Shown here: in pieces, positions 45,670 through 55,055 of the stretch | How the letters are laid out: the number at the start of each line of letters is the position of its first letter | How positions within the stretch are numbered: position 1 is the stretch's first letter | NCBI RefSeq assembly: GCF_007995065.1 | Contig: NZ_VOQR01000001.1 | Coordinates: 933,001-997,000, forward strand | Direction of reading: 5' to 3' | Source: Sphingomonas ginsenosidivorax | Lineage (GTDB): Bacteria > Pseudomonadota > Alphaproteobacteria > Sphingomonadales > Sphingomonadaceae | DNA length: 64,000 nt | Position numbers and translations under genes: made by a program | The notes under the pieces: generated by a model | What the model was told of the DNA's origin: nothing | The model's database searches: none | What the model saw: only the letters and a program-made list of their open reading frames with translations

Positions 45670-46926
45670 TCAAAGCCGTTCGATAATGATGGCCGGAGCC
45701 ATGCCACCGGCGGCGCACATGGTGATCAGCGCGTAGCGCCCCCCGGTGCGCTCCAGTTCGTCGAGCGCGGTGCCGATCAACACCGCACCGGTCGCGCCGA
45801 TCGGATGACCGAGCGCGATGGCCCCGCCATTGGGATTGATCTTGGCGCGGTCGATGCCGAGATCGCGAATGAACTTCTCGACGACGACCGCGAACGCTTC
45901 GTTGACCTCGAAGACGTCGATATCGGCGACCGTCAGCCCGGCCTTGGCCAGCACCTTGCGGGCCGCGGGGACCGGGCCGTTGAGCATCAGGGTCGGGTCG
46001 TCGCCGACATTGGCCATCGCCACGACGCGGGCACGCGGCGTCCATCCCTGGCTGTCGGCATAGGCCTTCGAGGCCAGCAGCAGCGCCGCCGCACCATCGA
46101 CCACGCCGGATGAAGTGCCGACATGGTGGACCGGCTCGAACTCAAGCTCCGGATAGCGTTGCTGGATTAGCTGCTTGAAGGTCGGGCCACCCGGCGTCGA
46201 GGGCAGGTCGTAGAACATGCCGAACGCGGGCTTGAGGCCGGCCAGGCTGTCCGCGGTCGTTTCGGGGCGGGGATATTCCTCGTGCGCGAGGATCGTGGTG
46301 CCCGTGTCGTCGACGACCGGCACCGTCGAGCGATCGAAGCGCCCCTCGGCGATCGCGATGCCGGCGCGCCGCTGGCTCTCCGCGCCGAACGCCTCGAGCT
46401 CGGCGCGGCTGATCCCCTCCATCGCGGCGATCGCATCGGCGGCGACGCCTTGGTTGGTCTGCGGATGCTTCTCCTGCAGCCGGGCGTTGCCGGTGCCGAG
46501 GCCGCTGGCGGCACTGACCTTGGCTTCGCGCATCTTCATGCCGAAATCGGTGACATGGCTCATCATCTCGGTGCCTCCGGCGATGACGAGGTCTTCCATG
46601 CCCGACATGATCTGCCCCGCGGCGAGGCTGGTGGCGGTGATGCCAGAGCCGCAGAAGCGATCGAGCGTGACGCCGCTGGCGCGCGTGTCGTAGCCGGCGT
46701 CGAGCGCCGCCATCCGTCCCATGTCGCCGCCCTGCAAGCCGATCTGCGCGCTGGTGCCCCAGATGATGTCGTCGACGTCCTCGGTCTTGAGGTGGTTGCG
46801 ATCCTTGAGCGCGGCCAGCACGGTCGCCGCGAGGTGCTGCGGATGCATGCCCGAATAGGCGCCCTTGCCGGTCTTGCCCACGCCGCGCGGAGTGCGGACG
46901 GCATCGATGATGTAGGCGTCGGCCAA
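45670..46926 (-). CDS. Acetyl-CoA acetyltransferase family thiolase
   Basis: The 418-residue thiolase has the nucleophile in LDRFCGSGITA (Cys92), NEAFA, GGAIALGHPIGATG and the second cysteine in MCAAGG. The true start is a TTG at 46926 with AGAGGA upstream; an apparent extension beyond it would overlap the divergent MFS gene. It should cleave 3-oxoacyl-CoA with CoA. It differs from the thiolase-like protein at 39296, which lacks the active cysteine. Confidence 0.92.
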   Translation of the reverse strand: MADAYIIDAVRTPRGVGKTGKGAYSGMHPQHLAATVLAALKDRNHLKTEDVDDIIWGTSAQIGLQGGDMGRMAALDAGYDTRASGVTLDRFCGSGITATSLAAGQIMSGMEDLVIAGGTEMMSHVTDFGMKMREAKVSAASGLGTGNARLQEKHPQTNQGVAADAIAAMEGISRAELEAFGAESQRRAGIAIAEGRFDRSTVPVVDDTGTTILAHEEYPRPETTADSLAGLKPAFGMFYDLPSTPGGPTFKQLIQQRYPELEFEPVHHVGTSSGVVDGAAALLLASKAYADSQGWTPRARVVAMANVGDDPTLMLNGPVPAARKVLAKAGLTVADIDVFEVNEAFAVVVEKFIRDLGIDRAKINPNGGAIALGHPIGATGAVLIGTALDELERTGGRYALITMCAAGGMAPAIIIERL

Positions 46927-46996
46927 AGCGCATTCCTCTCGTCCGTTGGTCGCGGCCGATATCGCATGCGGCACGCGCCCACGCCAGCATGGTACG

Positions 46997-47010
46997 ATCG
47001 TGACAGCGAT
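46997..47010. promoter_or_regulatory. Intergenic inverted repeat ATCG-N6-CGAT
   Basis: ATCG-TGACAG-CGAT followed by TT lies between the divergent thiolase (start 46926) and MFS (start 47084) genes, about 70 bases from each. Confidence 0.5.
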
Positions 47011-47083
47011 TTCTCGCAACGTCGCTTCCCAGCCCCAGGCACGGCCGATACCACGGCGGCCGGCAATGATCGGAAGGACTTGC

Positions 47084-48748
47084 GTGGCAGCGGTGGACGA
47101 ACCGGAACGGCGCGTCGGCGCGTTGGCGCCCCTGCGCGAGCCGGTGTTCCGTCGCATCTGGACGGCAAGCGTGCTGTCCAATTTCGGGCAGCTGATCCTG
47201 GGTGTCGGCGCGGCGTGGGAGATGACGCTGCTCAGCGCTTCGCCCAGCCTGGTCGCCGGCGTACAGACCGCTCTGATGCTCCCGCTGATGCTGGTCGCGG
47301 TGCCCGCGGGAGCCGTCGCCGACATGTTCGACCGGCGACGGATCGCGATGGCCGGGCTGGCATTCTCGGCGACGTGCGGCGCGGTCCTGACGGCGCTGGC
47401 GTGGGCGGGGATGACGACCCCTTGGGTCCTGCTCGCGTTCTGCTCGCTGATCGGCGCTGGCGTCGCGCTCTACAGCCCGTCCTGGCAGGCCTCGATCAGC
47501 GAACAGGTGCCGCCCGCGCACCTGCCGGCCGCCATCGCGCTGGGATCGATCAGCTACAATGTCGCGCGCAGCTTCGGGCCGGCGCTGGGCGGGTTGATCG
47601 TGCTCGCGGCCGGCGCAAAGGCCGCATTCGCGATCAACGCAGTGTGCTACCTGCCGCTGCTGTTCGCCTTCTACCTGTGGAACCGCCGCCACATACCCTC
47701 GCGCCTGCCGCCCGAGCGGATCGACCGCGCCATCGTGACCGGTGCGCGGTACGCGCTGCATTCCGGATCTGTGCGCACCGTATTGGTGCGGGCGTTCCTG
47801 TTCGGCCTGGCGGGTGCGTCGTCGGGAGCGCTCGCGCCGTTGATCGCCAGGCAACTCCTCGGCGGCGATGCCAGCGTCTACGGCACCATGCTGGGCGCGG
47901 GCGGGGTCGGCGCGGTTGCCGGCGCGCTGTGCGTCGGATGGATCAGCCACCGGCTCGGCAACGAGGCCGCGAGCCGCCTGATGGCGCTGATCGGCGGCGT
48001 GGCGATCGTGGTGACCGGACTCAGCCGGTCGCTGCCGTTGACCTGCATCGCGCTGTTCGTCTCGGGCGCGGCGAACATCGTCACGATCGCGATGTTCAAC
48101 ATATCGGTCCAGCTGGCGGCACCACGCTGGGTCACGGCACGGGCGCTGTCCCTGTTCTCGTCGGCGCTGACCGGCGGGATCGCGATCGGGTCGGTCCTGT
48201 GGGGCGTGGTGGCGGGGCACTGGGCGGTCGATGTCGCGGTCATGGCATCGGGCGCGGCGCTGTGCGCGACACCGCTGCTGGCTTTCCTCTTCCCGTTGCC
48301 GGTGACGGTGGTCACCGGGGTCGAGGCGGTCGAGATCACGCACGAGCCCGAAGTGGCGATGGCGTTGACGATGCGCTCGGGGCCGGTGGTGATCGAAGTG
48401 GACTATTGCATCGATCCCGACCTGGCGCGGCCGTTCTACGACGCGATGCGCCAGGTGCAGCGGTCACGCCTTCGGAACGGGGCGTTCAACTGGTCGCTGT
48501 CGCGCGATATCGGCGATCCCGCCTTGTGGACCGAACGGTACCAGTTCCCGACATGGAGCGACTACCTGCGCACGCGCGAGCGCTTCACCCAGGCGGATGT
48601 CGCGGCCCAGCAGGCCGCCGACGCGTTCATCTCGGCCGATGTCGCAAAGAAGGTTCGACGGCGGCTGGAGCGACCGTTCGGCTCGGTTCGGTGGCGTGCG
48701 GACTCCCCCGATCCGCACCAGGATACGATCGGCTATCTCGGACCCTAG
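47084..48748 (+). CDS. MFS transporter with a C-terminal extra domain
   Basis: The 554-residue protein has about twelve hydrophobic segments over residues 20-400 in the pattern of the MFS_3 (enterobactin-exporter-like) group, with VADMFDRRRIAMAGL in loop 2-3. It continues with about 150 soluble residues (VVIEVDYCIDPDLARPFYDAMRQ onward), which match the dimeric monooxygenase-like tail seen in this group. The GTG at 47084 has AAGGA five bases before it; ATG 47066 is a weaker alternative. Substrate unknown. Confidence 0.88.
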   Translation: MAAVDEPERRVGALAPLREPVFRRIWTASVLSNFGQLILGVGAAWEMTLLSASPSLVAGVQTALMLPLMLVAVPAGAVADMFDRRRIAMAGLAFSATCGAVLTALAWAGMTTPWVLLAFCSLIGAGVALYSPSWQASISEQVPPAHLPAAIALGSISYNVARSFGPALGGLIVLAAGAKAAFAINAVCYLPLLFAFYLWNRRHIPSRLPPERIDRAIVTGARYALHSGSVRTVLVRAFLFGLAGASSGALAPLIARQLLGGDASVYGTMLGAGGVGAVAGALCVGWISHRLGNEAASRLMALIGGVAIVVTGLSRSLPLTCIALFVSGAANIVTIAMFNISVQLAAPRWVTARALSLFSSALTGGIAIGSVLWGVVAGHWAVDVAVMASGAALCATPLLAFLFPLPVTVVTGVEAVEITHEPEVAMALTMRSGPVVIEVDYCIDPDLARPFYDAMRQVQRSRLRNGAFNWSLSRDIGDPALWTERYQFPTWSDYLRTRERFTQADVAAQQAADAFISADVAKKVRRRLERPFGSVRWRADSPDPHQDTIGYLGP

Positions 48749-48780
48749 GCCAGGAGGCGGCTTCACCCGCCATGGGGGAT

Positions 48781-48794
48781 ATCGCCGAAGCGAT
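48781..48794. promoter_or_regulatory. Intergenic inverted repeat ATCG-N6-CGAT
   Basis: ATCG-CCGAAG-CGAT is preceded by AT, so on the minus strand it ends CGATAT. It lies 107 bases before the second MFS gene at 48902. Confidence 0.5.
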
Positions 48795-48901
48795 CATCGT
48801 TGCGCTCGCCTTGCCATGGCCCGCCAACGTCTCGCAGATGTCGGGGCAACGACCGGTGACATTGCGGCGCCGAAGCCGTTCGCACCGGCCTACGGGAGAG
48901 C

Positions 48902-50248
48902 ATGGTGCAGCATTTCACCCAGGACACGGTGCCGGACCTGCCACCCGACAAGCTGCCGAGCATGGCGTACCGGTCGTATTTCCTGTTCGTGATGGTTCTG
49001 GTGTCGGCGTGCGTCGTGTCCGAACGCTACATCCTCTTCGTGCTGGTGGAGCCGATCCGCCGGGACCTCGGGCTGACCGATTTCCAGATCGGCCTGGTCA
49101 AGGATCTGGCGCTCGCGATCGTCTATATCGTCGCCGTCGTTCCCTTCGCGCGGCTGTCCGGCACCTGGTCCAAAAAGGGCATCGTCGCGGGCGCGGCGGC
49201 GGTGTGGAGCGTTTCGGTCCTGGTCTGCGCGTACGCGAAGAACTTCTGGGTGCTGCTCCTCGGGCGGGCCGGGATCGGGATGGGCGACGGCGCCTTCACG
49301 CCGCCCTCGCAGGCTTGGATCGCCGATCTCTTCCCGCCCAAGCAGCGCGGCACGGCGCTGTCGATCTTCCTGCTCGGCGCGTCGCTCGGCGCGTTCGCGG
49401 GGCCGAGCTTCGGGGGCTGGGCGGCGCACGCCTATGGGTGGCGCGAGGCGCTGTTGCTGGCGAGCATACCGGGCTTCGTGCTGGTGCCGATCGTGTGGTT
49501 CACGCTGCGCGACGTCCGGCCGGGACTGGCCGACGGCAGCACTGCCAACCACCTCGTCAGGCAACCGTTCGGCGTCGCCTTTCGCGAGCTCATGGCGATC
49601 CGGACCTTTCCGCTGCTGGTCGGCGCGTCGGCACTCAATACGTTGCTGACGATGGGCATGATCAGCTGGGCGCCGGCGTTCATGGAGCGCACGCACGGGA
49701 TGGCCGCGCGCGACGCAGGGGTGCAGATGGGCGGCGCGCTGTTCATCGGCTCGCTGGTCGGGCACCTCCTCGGTGGACCGCTCGCCGACCTTCTCGGCCG
49801 GCGCAACGTGCGCTGGTATCTGTGGGTGCCGATGATCTCGGGCGCGCTGGCGGTCTGCGTCGGGCTGCTGATCCTGACCGGGCCGGCGAGCCGCGTGTTC
49901 CCGTTGTTCGGACTGCAGCTACTGATCGGGGGATTGGCCGCCGCGCCGCTGATGGCGGTGGTGACGGGACTGGCGCCGGTGTCGTCGCGCTCGACCGCAG
50001 TCGCGATCCTGATGGTCGCGATCAACGTGATCGGCCTGGGCGGCGGGCCGGTCTTCGTCGGCTGGCTGAGCGACGCGCTGCACCCGGTCTATGGCGAGAA
50101 TTCGCTCGGCATGGCGATGCGCTGGTCGATGCTCGCGGGCATCCCCAGCACCATCCTCGCCTATCTCGCAAGCCGGACCTACAAGGCGGATGCCGAGGCG
50201 GCACGGGCGCGGCTGGCAGCCGGCATGGCGCCGATGGGGGCGATATGA
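48902..50248 (+). CDS. MFS transporter
   Basis: The 448-residue protein has about twelve hydrophobic helices and the MFS loop GRAGIGMGDGAFTPPSQAWIADLF, of the kind seen in sphingomonad organic-anion importers. It is next to the acid phosphatase gene, with a four-base ATGA overlap. GGGAGAGC is directly ahead of the start. Likely to import the substrate or an intermediate; not assigned. Confidence 0.9.
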   Translation: MVQHFTQDTVPDLPPDKLPSMAYRSYFLFVMVLVSACVVSERYILFVLVEPIRRDLGLTDFQIGLVKDLALAIVYIVAVVPFARLSGTWSKKGIVAGAAAVWSVSVLVCAYAKNFWVLLLGRAGIGMGDGAFTPPSQAWIADLFPPKQRGTALSIFLLGASLGAFAGPSFGGWAAHAYGWREALLLASIPGFVLVPIVWFTLRDVRPGLADGSTANHLVRQPFGVAFRELMAIRTFPLLVGASALNTLLTMGMISWAPAFMERTHGMAARDAGVQMGGALFIGSLVGHLLGGPLADLLGRRNVRWYLWVPMISGALAVCVGLLILTGPASRVFPLFGLQLLIGGLAAAPLMAVVTGLAPVSSRSTAVAILMVAINVIGLGGGPVFVGWLSDALHPVYGENSLGMAMRWSMLAGIPSTILAYLASRTYKADAEAARARLAAGMAPMGAI

Positions 50249-51027
50249 GGCGCGCAATCGCCCTCGGCGCGCTCGCGATCGCCGGGACGCTGGCGGCGCA
50301 GACGATGCCCGGCCCATCGCGATTGGCGCGTGGCTATCTGGCCGAACCCGCACCCGTCGACAGCATCCTGCTCTCGCCTGCGCCGCCCGCCGCCGGATCG
50401 CCCGCGGAGGCGCGCGACGTCGCGGCGGCCCAGGCCGCGCTGGGGTTGGCGGGCGGCCCGCGCTGGAGCCTGGCCACCAAGGATGCCGACCTTTTCGCGC
50501 CGGACGTGACGGCCGCATTCTCCTGCGCCGCGGGACGCGAGATCGGCGCAACCGCAACGCCGGCGACCAACCGGCTGCTGCGTCGCACCCTCGCCGACTT
50601 CGGCCTGTCGACCTCCGCCATCAAGCGCAAATTTCAGCGTTCGCGGCCGTTCATGGCGAACGGCCGGCCCAGCTGCACGCCCGCGGCCGAGCCGATGCTC
50701 AAGTCGGACGGGTCCTATCCGTCCGGGCATAGCGCGATCGGCTATGGCTGGGGGCTGATCCTCGCCGAACTGGTACCAGACCGGGCCGACGCACTGGTCG
50801 CGCGGGGGCGTGCCTTCGGCGACAGTCGCCGGGTCTGCAACGCGCATTGGCTGAGCGACACCGAAGAGGGGCGGATCGCGGGTGCGGCGGTGCTCGCGCG
50901 GCTGCATGCGGACGCTGCGTTCCGCGCCGACCTCGACGCGGCACGCAGCGAGCTGCTGGCGGTCAGGGCCGTGCCCCCGACGCACGATTGCGCCGCAGAG
51001 TCCGCCGCGCTCGACCTCACTCGCTGA
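50245..51027 (+). CDS. Class A non-specific acid phosphatase (PAP2 superfamily), secreted
   Basis: The 260-residue protein has a signal peptide (about residues 1-19), KRKFQRSRPF, PSGHS and SRRVCNAHWLSD, the three-part phosphatase motif KX6RP-PSGH-SRX5HX3D with its acidic and basic residues intact. It should remove phosphate from organic esters in the periplasm. The coupling to an MFS gene and a CMD gene is unusual but no reason to doubt it. Substrate range unknown. Confidence 0.88.
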   Translation: MRRAIALGALAIAGTLAAQTMPGPSRLARGYLAEPAPVDSILLSPAPPAAGSPAEARDVAAAQAALGLAGGPRWSLATKDADLFAPDVTAAFSCAAGREIGATATPATNRLLRRTLADFGLSTSAIKRKFQRSRPFMANGRPSCTPAAEPMLKSDGSYPSGHSAIGYGWGLILAELVPDRADALVARGRAFGDSRRVCNAHWLSDTEEGRIAGAAVLARLHADAAFRADLDAARSELLAVRAVPPTHDCAAESAALDLTR

Positions 51028-51042
51028 AATCCCGGAGACCGC

Positions 51043-51696
51043 ATGACCGACATCATTCCCCGCATCCCGCGCCTGCCGCGCGAGCAATGGACCGACGATG
51101 CGCGCGAGGTCTTCGCCTTCTGGGGCGAGCCCAACGCGTGGGAGGAGGGCTCGAAGACCAACGTCGTCAGCGTGATGGGCACGCACCCCGAACTGGGCAA
51201 GGTCTACAACCTCTGGGGCAAGTATTTCCTGATGCACAGCACGCTGACGACGCGTCAGCTCGAGATAGTCATCCTGCGTGTCGCCGTGCGTGCGCAGTCG
51301 GCCTATGAATGGCACAACCATGTCGGCTACGGCATGAACGCCGGACTGACGCTCGAGGATATCGCGGCGATCCGCGATTTTCCCGCCGGCGGCGACTGGA
51401 CGGAAGAGGAAGCGGCGATGATGACCGCGGTCGACGAGCTGATCGCCGACAACCGTATCGGCGACGCGACCTGGGCGACGCTCAGCAAGACGCTCGACGT
51501 GCGGCAGCTGATGGATCTGACCTTCACGATCGGTCACTATGTCATGACGAGCTGGTCGCTGGCCACGTTCGGGGTCGAGATCGAGGGCGGGGCGGACGCG
51601 ATCGGGTTCGACCTGCGCACCCGATCGGGCCGCATTCCGGGCAAGACCTACAAGCCCGGCGAACACGAAGAGTGGATCGAGACCCGGGGCTACTGA
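51043..51696 (+). CDS. Carboxymuconolactone decarboxylase (CMD/AhpD) family protein
   Basis: The 217-residue protein has the CMD core QLEIVILRVAVRAQSAYEWH, without a CxxC pair and with no cysteine in the core. It is the same length as the CMD protein at 14990 and similar along its length, so the two are paralogues in different operons. GGAG lies before the ATG. Reaction unknown. Confidence 0.85.
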   Translation: MTDIIPRIPRLPREQWTDDAREVFAFWGEPNAWEEGSKTNVVSVMGTHPELGKVYNLWGKYFLMHSTLTTRQLEIVILRVAVRAQSAYEWHNHVGYGMNAGLTLEDIAAIRDFPAGGDWTEEEAAMMTAVDELIADNRIGDATWATLSKTLDVRQLMDLTFTIGHYVMTSWSLATFGVEIEGGADAIGFDLRTRSGRIPGKTYKPGEHEEWIETRGY

Positions 51697-51722
51697 CACG
51701 CGTCCTTGAGGAGGGGAAAGCC

Positions 51723-52529
51723 ATGGATCTGAGTCTCGGGGGGCGTCGCGCGCTCGTGACCGGCAGCAGCAGCGGGATCGGCGAGGGGATCGCGCGGATG
51801 CTCGCGGCCGAGGGCGCGCGGGTCGTGGTGCATGGGCGTAACCGTGACCGCGCGGAAGGTGTCGCCGCCGCGATCGGCGCGGCAGGCGTGGCGATTGGCG
51901 ACCTGTCGAGCGATGCCGGGGCAGTCGCGGTGCACGACGCGGCACGGGAAGCGCTCGGTGGCGCGATCGACATCCTCGTCAACAATGCCGGCGGCAGTTC
52001 GACCGGCAACACGTCCAAGGCACCGATCGACATTCCGGTCGCCGACTGGGTGTCGAACTATCACGCCAACATGCTGCCCGCGGTACGGCTCTGCCGGCTG
52101 GCGGTGCCCGACATGGTCGCTGCGGGGTGGGGCCGGGTAATCAACGTGTCCAGCGCGGTCGCGGTCCAGCCCAACAACCTCGGCGCGGATTATTCCGGGG
52201 CGAAGGCGGCCCTCAACAATTTCACCGTCAGCCTGGCGGGATCGCTCAAGGGGGTCGGCGTGACGGCGAACATCGTCTCGCCGGGGATCATCATGGTCGA
52301 CGGACTGCTCCGCTTCGGGCGCCGCAAGTTCGGTGACGCAACGCTGTCGATCGAACAGGTGACGCAGCGGCTGGCGGCGGAAAAGGTGTTCGACCTGCCC
52401 CCGGCGGGGCGGCTCGGCACGCCGGAGGATCTGGCCGCGGTGGTGTGCCTGCTCGCCAGCCCGCTGTCCGGTTTCGTCACCGGCGCGAACTACCGTGTCG
52501 ATGGCGGGCAGGTGCGCTCGCTCAACTGA
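51723..52529 (+). CDS. Short-chain dehydrogenase/reductase
   Basis: The 268-residue SDR has TGSSSGIGEGIA, NNAGG, INVSSAVAVQPNNLGADYSGAK (Ser, Tyr and Lys present) and the PGIIMVDG segment. GAGGGGAAAG lies before the ATG. It is the third gene of an operon with a CMD protein and a DapB-like reductase. Substrate unknown. Confidence 0.9.
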   Translation: MDLSLGGRRALVTGSSSGIGEGIARMLAAEGARVVVHGRNRDRAEGVAAAIGAAGVAIGDLSSDAGAVAVHDAAREALGGAIDILVNNAGGSSTGNTSKAPIDIPVADWVSNYHANMLPAVRLCRLAVPDMVAAGWGRVINVSSAVAVQPNNLGADYSGAKAALNNFTVSLAGSLKGVGVTANIVSPGIIMVDGLLRFGRRKFGDATLSIEQVTQRLAAEKVFDLPPAGRLGTPEDLAAVVCLLASPLSGFVTGANYRVDGGQVRSLN

Positions 52530-52546
52530 CCCTGGAGGACCCGTCG

Positions 52547-53602
52547 ATGACCTACCGCGTGATCCAGTGGGTGACCGGGGTGGTCGGGCGCACCGCGCTG
52601 AAGCATTTCATCGAGAACCCGGTCATCGACCTGGTCGGCGTCTACGTCACCAATCCCGCCAAGGTCGGCAAGGATGCAGGGGCGCTGGTCGACCTGCCCG
52701 ATACCGGGGTGATGGCGACCGACGATGTCGACGCTATCGTCGCGCTCGATGCGGACTGCGTGATGTACGCGCCATTGGTATCGGACGTCGATACGATCTG
52801 CCGGTTGCTGGCATCGGGCAAGAACGTCGCATCGGTAGGCGGGCCGTTCTCGCGCCGCCATTATCCCGATCAGTTCGCGCGGATCGATGCGGCGTGCGTC
52901 GCGGGCGGCGCGTCCTATCATGCGTGCGGCGTCCATCCCGGTTTCTCGGGCGATATCCTGCCGCTGACGCTGACGCGGCTGATGAACCGGATCGATCGCA
53001 TCGTCGTCACCGAATTCATCGACAAGATCCGCAACCCGATGGTCTATACCGAGATGATGGGGTTCGGGCGCGACCCCGAGGCCTTGCTCGCCCAGCCGAG
53101 CCGTTCGCCTGAGGCGCCGAACGCCTTTGCGCAGTCGATGGCGGTCGTCGCCGAAGGGCTGGGCAAGACGATCGAGCGAGTCACGACCAGGCTCGAGGTC
53201 GCGACCGCCACACGCGATATTCCCTACAGCCTCGGCGTGGGGCTGCCCGATACCGGCGTGGTGCGCCAGGGGACGGTCGGGGGGCAGCATTATGAATGGA
53301 CCGCCTGGGCCGATGGCAATCCGCTGATCGTCTATCATTTCTACTGGTCGATGGGCGAGCACATCCAACCCCGCTGGGATATCGACAGCCGCTACCAGGT
53401 GGTGATCGAGGGCGATCCCGGGCTGGAGGTGCGGCTGACGGGCCTGCCCGATGCGAACGGCGAGCGGCCGTTCCTGGGGTTGCCGTGGACGGGGCTGCTC
53501 GGTGCCACCGCGGTGCCCGCGATCTGCGATGCGCCACCCAGGGTTCTGACCCAGTTCGACCTCGGCATCGTGCAGCCGCGAGGGCTCGTCCGGCCGGCAT
53601 GA
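52547..53602 (+). CDS. DapB-like NAD(P)H-dependent oxidoreductase
   Basis: The 351-residue protein has the nucleotide-binding N-terminus VIQWVTGVVGRTALKHFI, which is the G-x-x-G-x-x-G-like pattern of the dihydrodipicolinate-reductase N-terminal domain, and a large middle domain of unknown relatives. Members have been annotated as 2,4-diaminopentanoate dehydrogenase-like. GGAGG lies eight bases before the ATG. It is certainly not a normal DapB by length. Function unknown. Confidence 0.8.
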   Translation: MTYRVIQWVTGVVGRTALKHFIENPVIDLVGVYVTNPAKVGKDAGALVDLPDTGVMATDDVDAIVALDADCVMYAPLVSDVDTICRLLASGKNVASVGGPFSRRHYPDQFARIDAACVAGGASYHACGVHPGFSGDILPLTLTRLMNRIDRIVVTEFIDKIRNPMVYTEMMGFGRDPEALLAQPSRSPEAPNAFAQSMAVVAEGLGKTIERVTTRLEVATATRDIPYSLGVGLPDTGVVRQGTVGGQHYEWTAWADGNPLIVYHFYWSMGEHIQPRWDIDSRYQVVIEGDPGLEVRLTGLPDANGERPFLGLPWTGLLGATAVPAICDAPPRVLTQFDLGIVQPRGLVRPA

Positions 53603-53607
53603 CGCGT

Positions 53608-53621
53608 ATCGTGGCGACGAT
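53608..53621. promoter_or_regulatory. Intergenic inverted repeat ATCG-N6-CGAT
   Basis: ATCG-TGGCGA-CGAT followed by AT lies just after the DapB-like gene and 83 bases before the lipoyl-domain gene at 53705. It differs by one base from the copy at 18745. Confidence 0.55.
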
Positions 53622-53704
53622 ATCGGGCGTCGGACACGGCTTGAGCGTTGCCCGCCGCCGGTGTCGCGTTAGTCAACGAGCAGACACTTTCGGGGACAGA
53701 TACC

Positions 53705-53935
53705 ATGGCGACCGACATCCTGCTGCCCAAGCTCGGCTTCTCGATGACCGAAGCGCAGATCGCGGAATGGCTGGTCGAGGACGGATCGCACGTCAACGAA
53801 GGGGATCCGCTCTATTCGCTCGAAGCGGACAAATCGACCAACGAGGTCGAGGCACCGGCGACCGGCACGCTGACGATCCTCGCCGATCCGGGTGAAACCT
53901 ACGAAGTCGGCACCGTACTCGGCCGGATCGAGTGA
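53705..53935 (+). CDS. Free-standing lipoyl/biotinyl-domain protein
   Basis: The 76-residue protein is a single lipoyl-domain: PKLGFSMTEAQIAEWLV, the modified lysine in EADKSTNEVEAPA (Lys43) and the closing GTVLGRIE. No acyltransferase part follows; the frame ends four bases before the next gene. GGGGA lies about eight bases before the ATG. Free lipoyl proteins are rare outside the glycine cleavage H protein. The E1 alpha and beta genes of a 2-oxoacid dehydrogenase are 5 kb away in the same window, so it may be their carrier. Confidence 0.9.
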   Translation: MATDILLPKLGFSMTEAQIAEWLVEDGSHVNEGDPLYSLEADKSTNEVEAPATGTLTILADPGETYEVGTVLGRIE

Positions 53936-53939
53936 CCGC

Positions 53940-55043
53940 ATGACCCTACGCGTCGGGATCATCAGCGCGGCATGGGGAGCGTTCGCGCACCTGCCAGCCT
54001 GGCGCGCAATCCCGGGCGTCGAGGTGACCGCGATCTGCACGTCGCGCGAGGAGACGGCGCGCGCCGCGGCCGACCGGTTGGGGATCGCGCGACCGTTCCA
54101 CGACTTTCGGGCGATGTGCGCCGATCCCGATCTCGACATCATCGATTGCGGGACTCGGCCCGTACTGCGGCGCGAGATGGTGCTGGCGGCGCTGGCGAAC
54201 GGCAAGCACGTCTACAACGCCAGCCCCCACGCGCCCGACTGGGCCGCGGCGAAGGAGATCGACCGGGCATGGCGGGCCAGCGGGCGGGTCGGCATCGTCG
54301 ACGCCTTTGCGCAGTGGTTGCCCGCGCACCGCCAGATGAAAGCGCTGATCGAGGACGGATATCTCGGCCGGCCTCTGGGCGGTACGTGCCGGTTCAACAT
54401 CTCGCTGTTCAACCAGCCGTCGAAGCGCTTTCCGTACAATTGGTTCGCGCAGGGCGGCCAGGGTGTAACGGCCGTACGCAACAATGGCAGCCACCTCGTG
54501 TACGTCCTGCTCGACCTGTTCGGACCGGTGACCGCGCTGGTAGCCGACGATACGCAGATCCTGCACGAATGGGTGTTCGACGACGGCGACAGAATCGTGC
54601 CCGAGACGACGGACTACGCCAACGTGATCCTGAAGTTCGCCAGCGGGCTGACCCTGCCGATGCAGATCAGCTGGAGCATGGCGCTCCACGACGGGTGGGC
54701 GATCGACGTATTCGGCGAGCGCGGGCGACTGGCCGCGACATCGCCGACCTTTCCCACCGCGCGGGACTGCATCCTGCGGGGTGGGCAGCTGGGCGGTGGC
54801 ATGGAGCCGATCGCGCTGCCCGACGCGTTCCGGCATGGTCCCGGTATTGCGCTCGACTGGGACAGCGAGCCGCAGCCGAGTTTCCCGATGGCGCTGTCGA
54901 TGCAGGCGATGGTTGTTGCCATCCACGGCGGTCTTGCCGCATCCCCCAATTTCGCGCGCGCGCTGGAGATCGAGCGGTTGCAGGAGGCCATCCGGCTGTC
55001 GAGCGACGAGCGGCGCTGGATCAGCCTTGCCGATATCGTCTGA
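53940..55043 (+). CDS. Gfo/Idh/MocA family oxidoreductase
   Basis: The 367-residue protein has the N-terminal Rossmann stretch LRVGIISAAWGAFAHLPAWR, where the third glycine of the usual GxGxxG is altered, and the DIIDCGTRP and KHVYNASPHA segments. The catalytic lysine of the family (EKP motif) is replaced by YNASPHA, so the usual dehydrogenase chemistry is doubtful. It starts four bases after the lipoyl gene. Function not assigned. Confidence 0.82.
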   Translation: MTLRVGIISAAWGAFAHLPAWRAIPGVEVTAICTSREETARAAADRLGIARPFHDFRAMCADPDLDIIDCGTRPVLRREMVLAALANGKHVYNASPHAPDWAAAKEIDRAWRASGRVGIVDAFAQWLPAHRQMKALIEDGYLGRPLGGTCRFNISLFNQPSKRFPYNWFAQGGQGVTAVRNNGSHLVYVLLDLFGPVTALVADDTQILHEWVFDDGDRIVPETTDYANVILKFASGLTLPMQISWSMALHDGWAIDVFGERGRLAATSPTFPTARDCILRGGQLGGGMEPIALPDAFRHGPGIALDWDSEPQPSFPMALSMQAMVVAIHGGLAASPNFARALEIERLQEAIRLSSDERRWISLADIV

Positions 55044-55055
55044 CCGGAGCCTGCC

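Noticed and set aside
46282..51027. A 1581-codon open frame on the plus strand over the thiolase and two MFS genes
   Set aside because: Only its last 260 codons, after the MFS stop, are a real gene (acid phosphatase). The rest lies out of frame over recognised genes.
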